The notes under the pieces: model-generated
The model's database searches: none
What the model was told of the DNA's origin: nothing
Seen by the model: only the letters and a program-made list of their open reading frames with translations
Shown here: in pieces, positions 9,019 to 18,427 of the stretch
How the letters are laid out: each line of letters starts with the position of its first letter
How positions within the stretch are numbered: position 1 is the stretch's first letter
Program-made: the position numbers and the translations under genes
From: an uncultured bacterium
Lineage (GTDB): Bacteria > Hydrogenedentota > Hydrogenedentia > Hydrogenedentales > CAILVY01
Assembly: GCA_937951485.1 (NCBI GenBank)
Contig: CALEDJ010000023.1
Location: 6,194 to 70,193, forward strand
Length of the DNA stretch: 64,000 nt
Direction: 5' to 3'

Positions 9019-9312
9019 TTACAGCCCGGCGGCGATATCTTCCAGTATCTTCTCCAGGTCTGCCGCCGCCACGCCGCTGTACCAGCGATTGTCCGGAAAG
9101 ACCATGACATTCGGTCCCGAAGCACAACGGTCCAGGCAACCGGACCTGCACACGCGCACCCTCCCGTGCAGCCCCCGATCGCGCACCATCTCCTTCAATT
9201 GTGCGTGCAAGGCCACGCCGTCCCGCCGCGCGCAGCAGGGACGGTCTTCCGTCTCGCGAAGGTTCGTGCAGACAAATACCATTTTCCTGAATGGCGTTTC
9301 TTTCGTTTCCAT
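9019..9312 (-). CDS. Thioredoxin-fold [2Fe-2S] ferredoxin
   Basis: A 97-residue protein of the Shethna-type/NuoE-like ferredoxin family, a small soluble electron carrier. The start KMVFVCTNLRE places the first cysteine after a beta strand; RPCCARR and the CRSGCLDRCASGPNVMVFPDN segment supply the others, including the family pattern C-x3-C followed by GPNVxVxP. The ending VAAADLEKILEDIAAGL is also typical. It is convergent with the corrinoid activase gene (148 bp apart), so functional coupling through electron supply is plausible but unproven. Confidence 0.88.
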   Translation of the reverse strand: METKETPFRKMVFVCTNLRETEDRPCCARRDGVALHAQLKEMVRDRGLHGRVRVCRSGCLDRCASGPNVMVFPDNRWYSGVAAADLEKILEDIAAGL

Positions 9313-9669
9313 ACATACCCCCTGTCGTGTTGGGAATCATGTCAGGTTCTTGGTGGCTTGAACAGGAAGGAACGTAAGCGACATAAAGGACATAAAAAAC
9401 ACAAGGGACAAACAACAATATCAACTTCCAGATTTGTTTCCCGGTTTCCGGTTGCCCACAGTCTATTGCGTTGTTTCTACAATCCCGGTGGTCTCTCTTG
9501 TTCACATTGTCCCTTTTGTCTTTTGCTGTCCCTTTTGTCTCTTACCTCCTTTTCGTCCTTTGGTCAAGCCGCACCACATTGTACCGCATGATGGAAATTG
9601 CGGAAAAGTGACCGTCTGAGTATACTGGCCTTTCTTCACCCAACAAGCAGCCTATGGGAGTACTCGATC
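9313..9669. other. Spacer with short degenerate repeats
   Basis: A 357-bp gap between the divergently transcribed ferredoxin and aldehyde dehydrogenase genes. It contains GGACATAAA-like repeats at about 9362-9416 and their complement at 9495-9562. No gene was recognised, and the promoters for both flanking genes should lie here but are not obvious. Confidence 0.45.
9495..9562. repeat. Degenerate TGTCCCTTT repeat
   Basis: Repeated 9-10 bp units, tgtccctttt, gtcttttgct, gtccctttt, gtctcttac and tcgtccttt, form a short pyrimidine-rich array. Reverse complemented it is AAAGGGACA-rich and belongs with the GGAC repeats of the other spacers. Confidence 0.6.
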
Positions 9670-11067
9670 ATGAGCGCTGGAGAACTGAAGGTGATCAACC
9701 CCTACACGGGCGATCCGTGCATTGTGTTGTCCATGCTGAACGCGGATGACGTGGACAGTGTGGTTGCGCAGGCGCGCGAGGCGTTCGCGCAATGGCGCTG
9801 GACATCCATCGCTGAACGCAAGGCGTTGTGTGAGCGCTTCATGACGGCTTTTGCGGCCATGGGCAACGAAGTGGCCCGGCAGATCACGATGCAGATGGGC
9901 AAGCCGCTGCGACAGGCGCAGAACGAAGTCAACGGCATGCTGGACCGCGCGCGCTACATGATTGACATTGCGGAGGAAACCCTGCGCGACGAGTATCTTC
10001 CGGAAAAGCCCTGTTTCACACGCTATATCCGGCATGAGCCGAAGGGCGTGGTGCTGGATATCGCGGCGTGGAATTACCCACTGCTGATCGCTGTCAATGT
10101 GATTGTGCCGGCGGTGCTCGCGGGGAATGCGGTTATCATCAAGCACTCCAGCAAGACGCCGCTGTGCGGACGCGCTTTCACCGAGGCGTTCGCCAAGGCC
10201 GGCGCGCCCAAAGGGCTGGTGCAGGACATCATCGCCGACCACGCCGTCACGGAATGCTTCATCCGTCATCCCGGCGTCAACCATGTGTCGTTCACGGGTT
10301 CCGTGCGCGGCGGGCGCGAAGTCTCCGTCGCGGCGGCGGGCCGCTTCATAGATGTTGGCTTGGAGTTGGGCGGCAAGGACCCCGCCTATGTCTGCGCGGA
10401 TGCGCCGTTCGATTTTTCGGTGGAAAACTGTGTGGACGGCGCATTCTACAATGCGGGCCAGTCCTGTTGCGCCATCGAGCGCATTTATGTCGAAGAACCG
10501 ATCTACGATCGTTTCGTGGAGGCGGCCGCCGCATTGATTCGCCAATATGTGATGGGGGACCCGATGGCGGACGACGTCACCCTGGGACCGATGGCATCAA
10601 AGGGCGCACCGGAGTTCCTCGCCGGTCAGGTTCAGGACGCCGTGGCGCGCGGCGGACGGCTGGTGGTGGACCCACGAGAGTTCGCACTGCCGAAACAGGG
10701 CTGGTTCGCCGCGCCGGCGCTGGTGGCGGATTGTCCGCAGGATTGCGCGCTGGTGCAGGAGGAAAGTTTCGGGCCGGTCATCGCCATCCTCCCCGTGTCC
10801 GGCGACGAAGAAGCCGTCCGCCTGATGAACGACAGCGCCTATGGGCTCACGGCGTCCATCTGGACCATGGATGTCGCGCGCGCCATCCGAATCGGCGAGC
10901 GGATAGAAACCGGCACCTTCTACATGAACAGGTGCGACTACCTGGACCCCGCCCTGCCGTGGACCGGCGTCAAGGACACCGGCAAAGGCGCCACCCTCTC
11001 GCGCTACGGATTGCTCAACCTCACCCAACTCAAGAGCATGCACCTGCGCACGGCGCTGCCGGACTGA
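9670..11067 (+). CDS. NAD(P)-dependent aldehyde dehydrogenase
   Basis: A 465-residue member of the aldehyde dehydrogenase superfamily, distinct in sequence from the one at 4.0-5.4 kb. Signatures are AAWNYPLLIAVNVIVPAVLAG (cofactor and substrate loop), FTGSVRGGREV, VGLELGGKDPAYV with the general-base glutamate, and GQSCC with the catalytic cysteine at residue 266, then EESFGPVIAILP. The shorter cofactor-binding region and the TLGPMAS context resemble succinate-semialdehyde-type enzymes, but the substrate is not determinable. The ATG at 9670 has GGGAG at 9657-9661 and is preferred over the upstream in-frame start at 9598. It is convergent with the next gene, with 9 bp between stops. Confidence 0.9.
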   Translation: MSAGELKVINPYTGDPCIVLSMLNADDVDSVVAQAREAFAQWRWTSIAERKALCERFMTAFAAMGNEVARQITMQMGKPLRQAQNEVNGMLDRARYMIDIAEETLRDEYLPEKPCFTRYIRHEPKGVVLDIAAWNYPLLIAVNVIVPAVLAGNAVIIKHSSKTPLCGRAFTEAFAKAGAPKGLVQDIIADHAVTECFIRHPGVNHVSFTGSVRGGREVSVAAAGRFIDVGLELGGKDPAYVCADAPFDFSVENCVDGAFYNAGQSCCAIERIYVEEPIYDRFVEAAAALIRQYVMGDPMADDVTLGPMASKGAPEFLAGQVQDAVARGGRLVVDPREFALPKQGWFAAPALVADCPQDCALVQEESFGPVIAILPVSGDEEAVRLMNDSAYGLTASIWTMDVARAIRIGERIETGTFYMNRCDYLDPALPWTGVKDTGKGATLSRYGLLNLTQLKSMHLRTALPD

Positions 11068-11076
11068 AGCCGCGCC

Positions 11077-11433
11077 TCACACCAGCCGGCGGCAGTGAAT
11101 TTGCGCCGAGCGTGCGATGGCCGATTCCCGCATCGGCGCTACCGCGCGGTAGTGGATGTCCTTCAGAAACTCGTAGTACTGGTCAATGCTCGGCCATTCG
11201 ATCACGCAGATATAATCCGGATCGAAATTGCCGCGCAATACCTCCACCGGAAACAACGCCTCCACCCGCCGCGCCCCGTACTTGCCCGCGATGGGGCTGG
11301 CCATCTCCAGGTATTGGCGGTAATGGTCGGCGCCGTTCGGCTGGCGAAACCATACCGCATCCAGCAAATAGGCCTTTTCCGCCGACTCCTTGTCCGGTGA
11401 TTCCAACGACTCTTGAGGCTGTGCGACCGCCAT
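11077..11433 (-). CDS. DUF1330-like dimeric alpha-beta barrel protein
   Basis: A 118-residue small protein. After a variable N-terminus of about 20 residues, the sequence YLLDAVWFRQPNGADHYRQYLEMASPIAGKYGARRV followed by YICVIEWPSIDQYYEFLKD and YRAVAPMRESA matches the ferredoxin-like fold of DUF1330 proteins. The biochemical function of that family is generally unknown. It is transcribed alone, convergent with the aldehyde dehydrogenase gene. Confidence 0.75.
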   Translation of the reverse strand: MAVAQPQESLESPDKESAEKAYLLDAVWFRQPNGADHYRQYLEMASPIAGKYGARRVEALFPVEVLRGNFDPDYICVIEWPSIDQYYEFLKDIHYRAVAPMRESAIARSAQIHCRRLV

Positions 11434-11899
11434 GATCCACCTCCGTCCGCTTTTTCATATTATTCATCATCAGCACCCTATTATAGCCCATTCAGCCAGA
11501 AAGTCGTGATCTTTTTCGTTCCCTTTCCGCTTGCTTCAGCCTGAAGGTCCCCCTTCTTTTGAATTTTGTGAAATAGAAACGCCGAATGCGGTGTTCATTA
11601 TAAACGGAGGCGATTGAAAGCAACGCGGGAGCGATTGCAACGACGCCATCCCACAATTGAATATCGTCATTGATTCAAGATAGCCGGGTAGCAAACCCCG
11701 GCGGACTTGAATCGGGATTCCGCACTCATAACTTGCACCCAGACAACAGCGGGGTCGTGGCTGGTTCCCCCTCTTATCCCTCCCTCTCCCCTTCCGTTGC
11801 CACGGCCCCGCTCCCTTCCATAAAGCATGGCGACGAAAATCCTTTTTCGATCAAACGTTTTTAGTCTTGCATGACATGACGGCGTGGAGACAACGAGCA
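11434..11899. other. Spacer with one long inverted repeat
   Basis: A 466-bp gap between divergent genes, with no ORF of convincing composition. It contains the 12-bp inverted repeat described separately and a stretch of loose GCGATTG repeats (GCGATTGAAAGCAACGCGGGAGCGATTGCAACG) near 11608-11642. No RNA gene could be recognised. Confidence 0.45.
11749..11811. repeat. 12-bp inverted repeat with a 39-bp loop
   Basis: GCGGGGTCGTGG at 11749-11760 pairs with CCACGGCCCCGC at 11800-11811 at 11 of 12 positions; the loop is pyrimidine-rich. It precedes the YyaL-like gene and could act in its leader, but no known riboswitch pattern was recognised. Confidence 0.4.
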
Positions 11900-14005
11900 A
11901 TGTCCGGACAGGCGCCAAGCCTCGCACCCCCCACAAACCGTCTGATTCATGCTTCCAGCCCCTACCTCAGGCAACACGCGCACAATCCGGTGGATTGGCA
12001 TCCCTGGGACGAGGAGGCGATTGCCCGCGCGCGGGCCGAAGACAAACCCATCTTCCTGTCCATCGGCTACGCAGCCTGCCACTGGTGTCATGTCATGGAA
12101 CGCGAGTCGTTCATGAACGAGCGTGTTGCGAGGCTTCTAAACGATCATTTCATTTCGATCAAGGTGGACCGGGAGGAACGCCCCGACCTCGACGCAATCT
12201 ACATGCGCGCGGTGATGGCAATGAACGGTTCCGGGGGCTGGCCGATGTCGGTGTTCCTGACGCCTGACTTGCGGCCCTTCTACGGCGGCACCTATTTCCC
12301 CCCGGAAGACCGTTACGGGTATCCCGGATTCCCATCCATTCTGCAGGCCATCGCCGCCGCATGGAAAACCCGACGCGAGGATCTGCTGCGCGGGGCCGAA
12401 GAACTCACGCGCCTGGTCGCGGCACAGCCCGCCCGGCGCGCCAATGCCTTACCCATTTTCGACCCGCATGTTATCCGTAGCGCGGCACGGCAACTTGCCC
12501 AAGAGTTTGACCATCGGCACGGCGGCTGGGGCGGCGCACCGAAATTTCCATCGAGCGGGGCGTTGCTGCTGTTGTTACGGGCGCACCGGCGCGAGGATTC
12601 CCAGGAAGCCCTGGAAATGGCGAAGACCACGCTCGACCGCATGGCCATGGGCGGTATCTTCGACCATCTTGGCGGCGGTTTTCACCGCTACGCCGTGGAT
12701 GAATCATGGCTGATCCCCCATTTCGAGAAGATGCTCTATGACAACGCGCAGTTGGCGCAGACCTATCTGGAAGCGTGGCAATGCACCGGGGACCCGGCAT
12801 ACCAAAGCGTGGCCCGGCAGACGCTGGACTACCTTCTGCGCGACATGCGGGATCCCTGCGGCGCGTTCCATGCCTCCGAAGATGCGGACAGCGGCGGCGT
12901 GGAGGGGCAATTCTATCTGTGGACACACAAGGAGATAATGTCAATCCTTGGCTTGCCGGACGGAGCGTTGTTCTGCGCCTGTTACAATGTCCGCGAAGAG
13001 GGCAATTTTCCATCGCATGACCACGCACATCAGGACCGAAATATTCTTCATCGCACACGCGGTCCGGCGGAAATCGCCAAGGATTTCGGCATCTCCGTGG
13101 ATGCCCTCGAAACGCGCATGGCGGGGATGCGTACGCGCATGCTGGCCGTTCGCAATCGTCGAGAACGCCCCGGCCGTGACGACAAGATTGTCGCCGCTTG
13201 GAACGCAATGGCAATATCCGCCCTGGCGCGGGCGGCCGGACCACTAAATGAGGCGCGGTATCTGGAAGCGGCGGAGACCGCCGGCAAGTACTTACGCGAC
13301 GTAATGATTCGGGACGACGTGCTGTTGCGCTCCCGCCGGGGCGATACCGGCGAGATTCCGGGCTTTCTCGAGGACTATGCGCTTGTCATCAACGCCTTCA
13401 CAGATCTCTACGAGGCGAATTTTGACCCTTCCTGGCTGGAAGCCGCCAACCGTCTCGCGGCGGCCATGGTCCGTCTGTTCTGGGATGAACAGGATGGCGG
13501 ATTCTTCCATGCCGCCGAAGCACATCATGGCCCGCTGATTGCGCGCTTGAAACCGATGCACGACGCCTCGGAACCGTCCGGCAATGCGGCCGCCGCGATG
13601 GCGCTTTTACGTTTGGCCCATATCACGGGCAGCGAGGATTACCGGCAGAAGGCCGAAATGGTCGTAGCCTTGAACGTCGGGCGGATGGCCCGCGCGCCCC
13701 ACGCGATGCCGCACATGATTCTCGCCGCTGACGCGCTGGCGCATACGCCCGTGGAAATCGTATTCACGGGTGACCCGAAGACCCCGGCATTCCAGGAATT
13801 GCGCCGAACCCTGCACGAATGTTACCTGCCCGAGGCTGTGGTCGCGCACCTCCCGGCTTGTCAAGCCCCCCATCCCCTCATCGCGCAATCCCCACTTGTA
13901 GCCGGCAAAAGCGCGGAAAACGGCCCCTCCGTTTTTATTTGCCGCGACCGGGCCTGCGGTCCGCCTGTCCACACGCCGGCCGCCTTTCTGGCCAGGATTC
14001 AGTAA
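11900..14005 (+). CDS. YyaL/SPATA20-type thioredoxin-fold protein
   Basis: A 701-residue protein of the family with an N-terminal thioredoxin-like domain and a C-terminal (alpha/alpha)6 barrel resembling N-acylglucosamine 2-epimerase. The hallmark opening [24 protein letters not shown], the CHWCH redox-like motif in [15 protein letters not shown], and [24 protein letters not shown] and FYGGTYFPP are all present. Further in, [28 protein letters not shown] and EGQFYLWT are conserved. The biochemical role of the family is not settled. The ATG at 11900 is preceded by GGAGAC; an ATG at 11876 is an alternative start. Confidence 0.9.
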   Translation: MSGQAPSLAPPTNRLIHASSPYLRQHAHNPVDWHPWDEEAIARARAEDKPIFLSIGYAACHWCHVMERESFMNERVARLLNDHFISIKVDREERPDLDAIYMRAVMAMNGSGGWPMSVFLTPDLRPFYGGTYFPPEDRYGYPGFPSILQAIAAAWKTRREDLLRGAEELTRLVAAQPARRANALPIFDPHVIRSAARQLAQEFDHRHGGWGGAPKFPSSGALLLLLRAHRREDSQEALEMAKTTLDRMAMGGIFDHLGGGFHRYAVDESWLIPHFEKMLYDNAQLAQTYLEAWQCTGDPAYQSVARQTLDYLLRDMRDPCGAFHASEDADSGGVEGQFYLWTHKEIMSILGLPDGALFCACYNVREEGNFPSHDHAHQDRNILHRTRGPAEIAKDFGISVDALETRMAGMRTRMLAVRNRRERPGRDDKIVAAWNAMAISALARAAGPLNEARYLEAAETAGKYLRDVMIRDDVLLRSRRGDTGEIPGFLEDYALVINAFTDLYEANFDPSWLEAANRLAAAMVRLFWDEQDGGFFHAAEAHHGPLIARLKPMHDASEPSGNAAAAMALLRLAHITGSEDYRQKAEMVVALNVGRMARAPHAMPHMILAADALAHTPVEIVFTGDPKTPAFQELRRTLHECYLPEAVVAHLPACQAPHPLIAQSPLVAGKSAENGPSVFICRDRACGPPVHTPAAFLARIQ

Positions 14006-14053
14006 GCGGTTCCGGGGCCATTGCCGCATTCCTGACCGCATCGTATGCCAAAT

Positions 14054-14083
14054 TTGACAAAAGGCGCGAAAAAGCAGTAGAGT
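14054..14083 (+). promoter_or_regulatory. Probable promoter of the rpmH operon
   Basis: A perfect TTGACA -35 at 14054-14059 is followed after 18 bp by TAGAGT (14078-14083, 4 of 6 to TATAAT). It lies 125 bp upstream of rpmH, in the only gap available for initiating the rpmH-rnpA-yidD-yidC block. Confidence 0.6.
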
Positions 14084-14207
14084 AAGACGCTTGACTCTGG
14101 AAGCCCGGTTCCGGGCCAGGAGCGCCGCAAGAAGCGTTTATCCCCAGTAACTCGGGAGGTTGCGGCGCGTTGGAATGTGCCAGGTTGTTGGAAATGAGGA
14201 GCATGCA

Positions 14208-14342
14208 GTGAAGAGGACATTTCAGCCTTCAAATCGCCGGCGGATACGGACGCATGGGTTCCGGGCGCGCATGTCCACACGGGGCGGCCAGGCGGTTTTG
14301 AGCAATCGGCGCCGCAAAGGGCGTAAGCGCCTGTCGGCGTAA
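14208..14342 (+). CDS. rpmH: 50S ribosomal protein L34
   Basis: A 44-residue, highly basic ribosomal large-subunit protein. The sequence begins [20 protein letters not shown], then [20 protein letters not shown], matching L34 throughout at the normal length. Translation most likely starts at the GTG at 14208, placed 6 nt after GAGGAG (14196-14201). It heads the conserved rpmH-rnpA-yidD-yidC-jag-mnmE order found near many bacterial replication origins. Confidence 0.97.
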   Translation: MKRTFQPSNRRRIRTHGFRARMSTRGGQAVLSNRRRKGRKRLSA

Positions 14343-14366
14343 CTTACTGGAGGTATTGAGCCTGTT

Positions 14367-14723
14367 GTGTCAGGCCGGAACACCTTTCCGCGCGCGGTTC
14401 GTCTTACGCGAAAATCCGAGTATGCGCACGTCTTTGAAGACGGCCAGAAGGTGGTGGGGCGCGCGTTTATTTGTTATCTGGCCTGGCGAGATGATCGGGG
14501 ATCGAGACTGGGCATTGCCGTATCGCGCAAAGTTGGCGGGGCGGTGGTGCGCAACGGCATCAAGCGCCGCATTCGCGAGTTTTTTCGCACGCAGCGTCAC
14601 CGTTTCGTGAGCGATGTGGATTTGGTGGTGGTGGCGCGGGCCGAGAGCGCGGGGCTTTCCTGCCGGGAAAGCGCCGAGGCGTTGGAACGGCTGCTCAGGC
14701 GAGGAGGCGTGCTGAATGACTGA
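14367..14723 (+). CDS. rnpA: Ribonuclease P protein component
   Basis: A 118-residue basic protein subunit of RNase P, which helps the RNA subunit process tRNA 5' leaders. The signature LGIAVSRKVGGAVVRNGIKRRIREFFR contains the conserved arginine-rich RNR-type helix; the N-terminus RLTRKSEYAHVFEDGQKVVG is typical of the family. The start is GTG at 14367, 13 nt after GGAGG, a longer spacing than usual. It lies 24 bp after rpmH and overlaps yidD by 8 bp. Confidence 0.95.
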   Translation: MSGRNTFPRAVRLTRKSEYAHVFEDGQKVVGRAFICYLAWRDDRGSRLGIAVSRKVGGAVVRNGIKRRIREFFRTQRHRFVSDVDLVVVARAESAGLSCRESAEALERLLRRGGVLND

Positions 14724-14967
14724 AAAGCGCCTGCCGGGTTGGATTGCTGCGGGGATGATAGCCTTCATCCGTCTGTATCAGCGCATCCTGTCGCCTGTGC
14801 TGGGCCGGCATTGCCGATTCCATCCCTCGTGTTCGCAATACGCGATTGACGCCATTCGAGTCCACGGTCCCATCCTGGGTGCTGGATATGCCGTATGGCG
14901 GATTTTGCGCTGCCAACCCTTGTGCGCGGGCGGGAATGACCCGGTACCCGCACCGAAGCGGCATTGA
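14716..14967 (+). CDS. yidD: Membrane protein insertion efficiency factor YidD
   Basis: An 83-residue protein with the family core AFIRLYQRILSPVLG followed by CRFHPSCSQYAIDAI and GAGYAVWRILRCQPLCAGGNDPVP. The conserved cysteines (CRFHPSC, CQPLC) are all present. It assists YidC/Sec-dependent membrane insertion and sits at the inner face of the membrane through an amphipathic helix. It overlaps rnpA by 8 bp and precedes yidC, the usual order. Confidence 0.96.
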   Translation: MTEKRLPGWIAAGMIAFIRLYQRILSPVLGRHCRFHPSCSQYAIDAIRVHGPILGAGYAVWRILRCQPLCAGGNDPVPAPKRH

Positions 14968-15024
14968 AAACACGGTTTCCGATTACGCCAGACAGGCTCA
15001 TCCGCAACCTGGGAGACACAGGGT

Positions 15025-17019
15025 TTGTTGGATGACGATCGAGACAGGAGCCTGCAACACAAGCAACTCATCAGCGTCGTGCTGGTGACGGTGCTCGTGG
15101 TGGCATGGTCGTTCTTTTTCCTGCCCGGACCCACCCCTCCGCCGAGCGCCCCCTCCGATCCTGTCGCCCGGGAAAGTCTGGCCACCGCCCCCGACGCATC
15201 GGATTCCGCCCCTCAGGAATCCAACACCCTGTCTTCGCCCGAACGATCTGCCCCCTCTAATCCCTCTGATCCGACCGATCAGGCCGAACCGACCGATCTC
15301 TCCGAGGCATCGGCCCCGATTGCTCCAGGCGACCAGACCGATCCAGCCGCTGATGACGCCGAAGACAACGAGGTGCGCCTGCGCGGCGCGCAGTTGGATC
15401 TCGTTTTCACGCGGATCGGCGCACGCCTGAAGCGCGCCAACGTCATTCTGGGCGACAACGGCGATGACTCTGTGCAGTTGGTGCCGAGATGGTCAAACAC
15501 GCCCGATGAGGAAGCGGTATATCCGCTGGGACTGCGTTTCCCCGACGATTTTCTCGGAGACGAACTGGACCGGCAACGCTGGGATGTGACGCTGGACGAG
15601 GGGGCGAGTGTGGCAGTCTTCTCCATCACCCTGCCGGGGACGGCGACGGTGAAGAAGGTGTTTCGGCTGCATTCCGACGCACCCATGCTCGACGTGGAAG
15701 TTGAATATGTCAATTTGGAGGCTGCGCCGCGAACGTTGGGGCGGGATATGGCGGAGCCGGCGTTCTCGTTGAACTGGGGGCCAAACGTCAGTTCTGAGGA
15801 TGCGAATAAGGGGATTCCGCAGGAAGTCATCTGGCGCAGGGATGCCCAAAACGAACACCATCCCACTTCCAAACTCAAGTTGCCCCCCGGGGGGGTGGGC
15901 TATTCTGAACGCAGAAGCGGGGTGGACTGGGCGGCGGTGAAGAGCGCGTATTTTGTGGTGGCGATCAAGCCGGAGTTCGAGGGCGCAATTGGCTGGGTCG
16001 CCGGGATGCCGTTACATTTCCGGCTGGGCGTGGGCGCGCCGCGCATGGAACTGGCCCCCGGTGAAGCACAGCAGCGGCTCTTCCGCGTGTACCTGGGACC
16101 CACGCAGAAGGCGTCGCTGCGCAAAGCCTGGGCCGACTTGGACAGCGTGATGCAGTTCTTCACGATGTTCGCCTTCATGGACACCTTCGCCAAACTCCTG
16201 CTGGGCATCCTGAACTGGTTCTACCACAACCTTATCCCGAACTACGGTCTGGCCATCATCTTCCTGACCGTGCTGGTGCGCGTCGTGGTCTTTCCGCTTA
16301 CCTTGTCGAGCATGAAGAACATGAAGCGCATGCAGAAACTTGCGCCGGAGATGGAGCGGATCAAGGCGGAAGTGGGGGACAACCAGCAGGAACTGCAAAA
16401 GCGGATGATGGAGATGTACCGTGAACGCGGCGTCAGCCCGCTTGGCGGATGTTTCCCGCTGCTCCTGCAGATGCCGGTTTTCTTTGCCCTCTACCGCATG
16501 CTCTGGAGCGCCTTCGAATTGCGGCGCGCCCCCTTCATACTGTGGATCAACGATTTGTCGGAGCCGGACAGGCTGTTGGAATTGCCCTTTACCATTCCCA
16601 TTCCTTTCACGGGGAGCGGGATTGACAGCCTCAACCTGCTGCCCATCCTCATGGGCGTGGCGATGGTTGCGAGCATGAAACTGACACCGACCTCCGGGCC
16701 GATCCAGAATCCGCAGCAGAAGATGATGATGACGCTTATGCCTGTCCTCTTCAGCGTCATCTGCTACAACATGGCGTCGGGACTGAACTTGTATATTCTG
16801 GTCAGCACCCTTTTGGGCATCGCCCAGAATTACGCGGTCCACCTCGCCGACATTGACGTGGAACTTAAGAAAAAGAAACCGATCACGCGTCCGAGGCATT
16901 TTTACAGCGCGGCGCAGGCGCGCAAGCGCGAGATTGCCAAAGAAATCCGCAAAGAGAAGAAACTCAAGCGCCTGTCGCCCGAAGCCCGGCAGAAACGTGA
17001 TCAAGACCGGAAACCCTAG
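15025..17019 (+). CDS. yidC: Membrane protein insertase YidC
   Basis: A 664-residue Oxa1/YidC-family insertase. Residues about 15-35 form the N-terminal membrane anchor (ISVVLVTVLVVAWSFFFLPG), followed by a Ser/Pro/Asp-rich low-complexity linker to about residue 115, a periplasmic beta-supersandwich domain, and the conserved membrane core from about 390: YGLAIIFLTVLVRVVVFPLT with its conserved arginine, the cytoplasmic KMQKLAPEMERIK-type helix, and GCFPLLLQMPVFFALYRML. The tail is strongly basic (KKKKPITRPR, KEIRKEKKLKR), as expected for ribosome contact. The start is TTG at 15025 (or 15028) after GGGAGA. The long linker makes it larger than the common 540-600 residues. Confidence 0.96.
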   Translation: MLDDDRDRSLQHKQLISVVLVTVLVVAWSFFFLPGPTPPPSAPSDPVARESLATAPDASDSAPQESNTLSSPERSAPSNPSDPTDQAEPTDLSEASAPIAPGDQTDPAADDAEDNEVRLRGAQLDLVFTRIGARLKRANVILGDNGDDSVQLVPRWSNTPDEEAVYPLGLRFPDDFLGDELDRQRWDVTLDEGASVAVFSITLPGTATVKKVFRLHSDAPMLDVEVEYVNLEAAPRTLGRDMAEPAFSLNWGPNVSSEDANKGIPQEVIWRRDAQNEHHPTSKLKLPPGGVGYSERRSGVDWAAVKSAYFVVAIKPEFEGAIGWVAGMPLHFRLGVGAPRMELAPGEAQQRLFRVYLGPTQKASLRKAWADLDSVMQFFTMFAFMDTFAKLLLGILNWFYHNLIPNYGLAIIFLTVLVRVVVFPLTLSSMKNMKRMQKLAPEMERIKAEVGDNQQELQKRMMEMYRERGVSPLGGCFPLLLQMPVFFALYRMLWSAFELRRAPFILWINDLSEPDRLLELPFTIPIPFTGSGIDSLNLLPILMGVAMVASMKLTPTSGPIQNPQQKMMMTLMPVLFSVICYNMASGLNLYILVSTLLGIAQNYAVHLADIDVELKKKKPITRPRHFYSAAQARKREIAKEIRKEKKLKRLSPEARQKRDQDRKP

Positions 17020-17069
17020 ACGACCGCGATGACGGCGTCCGGCGGAGCCGGAGGAGACGAAGAAGCGAT

Positions 17070-18335
17070 ATGAAATCTGTGGAAGCCAGCGCAAAAACGC
17101 GCCAAGAGGCAATACAAAGCGCCCTGGATCAACTGGGCGTGGAAATGTCCGATGTGGACAAGATTGAAATTCTGGATGAGGGCAGCCGGGGCTTTCTCGG
17201 CTTGGGCGCGCGGCCCGTCAAAGTCCGCATCACCGTGGAGGGCCTGCCCGACGACGCGCCCACGCGCCCCGCGAAAGGCGGCCAACGACCGCCCCGGCAG
17301 GAACGCCCCAGACGCGGCGACCGCCCAGACCGCAGCGAACAACGCGATCAGGGACGCCGCTCCGCCCCGCGTGGTGAACAGCGCCAGGAGCGGGAACAAC
17401 GCGTGGAACAACGTCGCGAGCAGCGCGGTGAACAACGCCAGGAAGGCGGAGGCGACCAGAACCGCGAAGCGCGCCGGGATCAAAAGGGAAATCAGCGCGG
17501 CGAAGGGCGTGCTCGTCAGGACAACCGCGACCGGAATGGCGGGCGTCGCGGTCGCGGCGGGCGCGACGCCAAACAGCGGCCCGCTCCATCCGCGCAGACG
17601 GACAAGACAGAGCGTCCGCCGGACAAAGAAAAGGAACCGTTGCCGGTGCAACCCGACGTGGAACTCGATTCGGAATTGTTGAACGGCGCGGAGTCGGAGG
17701 AAGTGCTTGAAAACGCGGCCCCGGTGGACCGGGCGCATGAGGAGGAATCCTTCGAACCCATTTCCGACGCCCAGGGCACTGAAGCGGCCGCACTGCTGCA
17801 CGAAGTGATCCAGAGGATGGGCATTGAGGCCGAGGTGCAGTTTGCGCGCGCAGAGGACGGCAGCGCACGTCTGAACGTGGTCTCACAAGACGGCGCGATC
17901 CTCATCGGCCGCAAGGGCCGCAACTTGAGTGCGCTGCAATATATCATCAACCGGATGATCTCACGGGGCGATATCGCGGAGAACACGGAACGCCTGGTGG
18001 TGGATGTCGAAGGGTACATTGAACGCCGCCGCGCCGCCCTGGAAGCAATGGCGCGCGGCCTCGCTGACAAGGCGAAAGCGCACCGGCGCAACATGCGGCT
18101 CAAGCCGATGAGTCCGCAGGAGCGCCGGATTATCCACCTGAGTCTCCGGGATGATCCCGACGTGCGCACCTTCAGCCTGGGCGAGTCGCTGTACCGCAGC
18201 GTTGTCATCAGCCCCGTGAACGCCCGCCCGGAACGGCCGCGACCGCAGCGCTTCGCAGGCGGCGGGCGCAGGCGCATCGCTGCGCGACCTCGGCGGCAGG
18301 AAACGGAGATGGAGCCGGGCCAGTTCGGAGATTAG
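17070..18335 (+). CDS. jag: Jag/KhpB-type RNA-binding protein (Jag_N, KH, R3H)
   Basis: A 421-residue RNA-binding protein. The Jag_N domain (1-55) is recognisable by EASAKTRQEAIQSALDQLG and GSRGFLGLGARPVKVRI. Residues about 58-180 form an extreme Arg/Gln/Glu/Gly-rich low-complexity linker, then an acidic segment to about 230. The KH domain (about 240-315) has the GRKGRN loop, and the R3H domain (about 325-395) ends in PMSPQERRIIHLSLRDDPDVRTFSLGE. KH and R3H both bind single-stranded nucleic acid. The linker, far longer than usual, is probably disordered and could also contact RNA. GGAGGAG lies 15 nt before the ATG. It sits between yidC and mnmE as in many bacteria. Confidence 0.95.
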   Translation: MKSVEASAKTRQEAIQSALDQLGVEMSDVDKIEILDEGSRGFLGLGARPVKVRITVEGLPDDAPTRPAKGGQRPPRQERPRRGDRPDRSEQRDQGRRSAPRGEQRQEREQRVEQRREQRGEQRQEGGGDQNREARRDQKGNQRGEGRARQDNRDRNGGRRGRGGRDAKQRPAPSAQTDKTERPPDKEKEPLPVQPDVELDSELLNGAESEEVLENAAPVDRAHEEESFEPISDAQGTEAAALLHEVIQRMGIEAEVQFARAEDGSARLNVVSQDGAILIGRKGRNLSALQYIINRMISRGDIAENTERLVVDVEGYIERRRAALEAMARGLADKAKAHRRNMRLKPMSPQERRIIHLSLRDDPDVRTFSLGESLYRSVVISPVNARPERPRPQRFAGGGRRRIAARPRRQETEMEPGQFGD

Positions 18336-18427
18336 CGCCGGCCGCACCGAGCGATACGGACCGACACCGACCAAAACGGACCAATAGTGGCGCCCTGTGG
18401 CGCACGCGGCCAGGAGATGCGGCGACC

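Noticed and set aside
11434-11899. A riboswitch upstream of the YyaL-like gene
   Set aside because: Only one inverted repeat with a long loop is visible; no conserved aptamer core of a known class could be matched.
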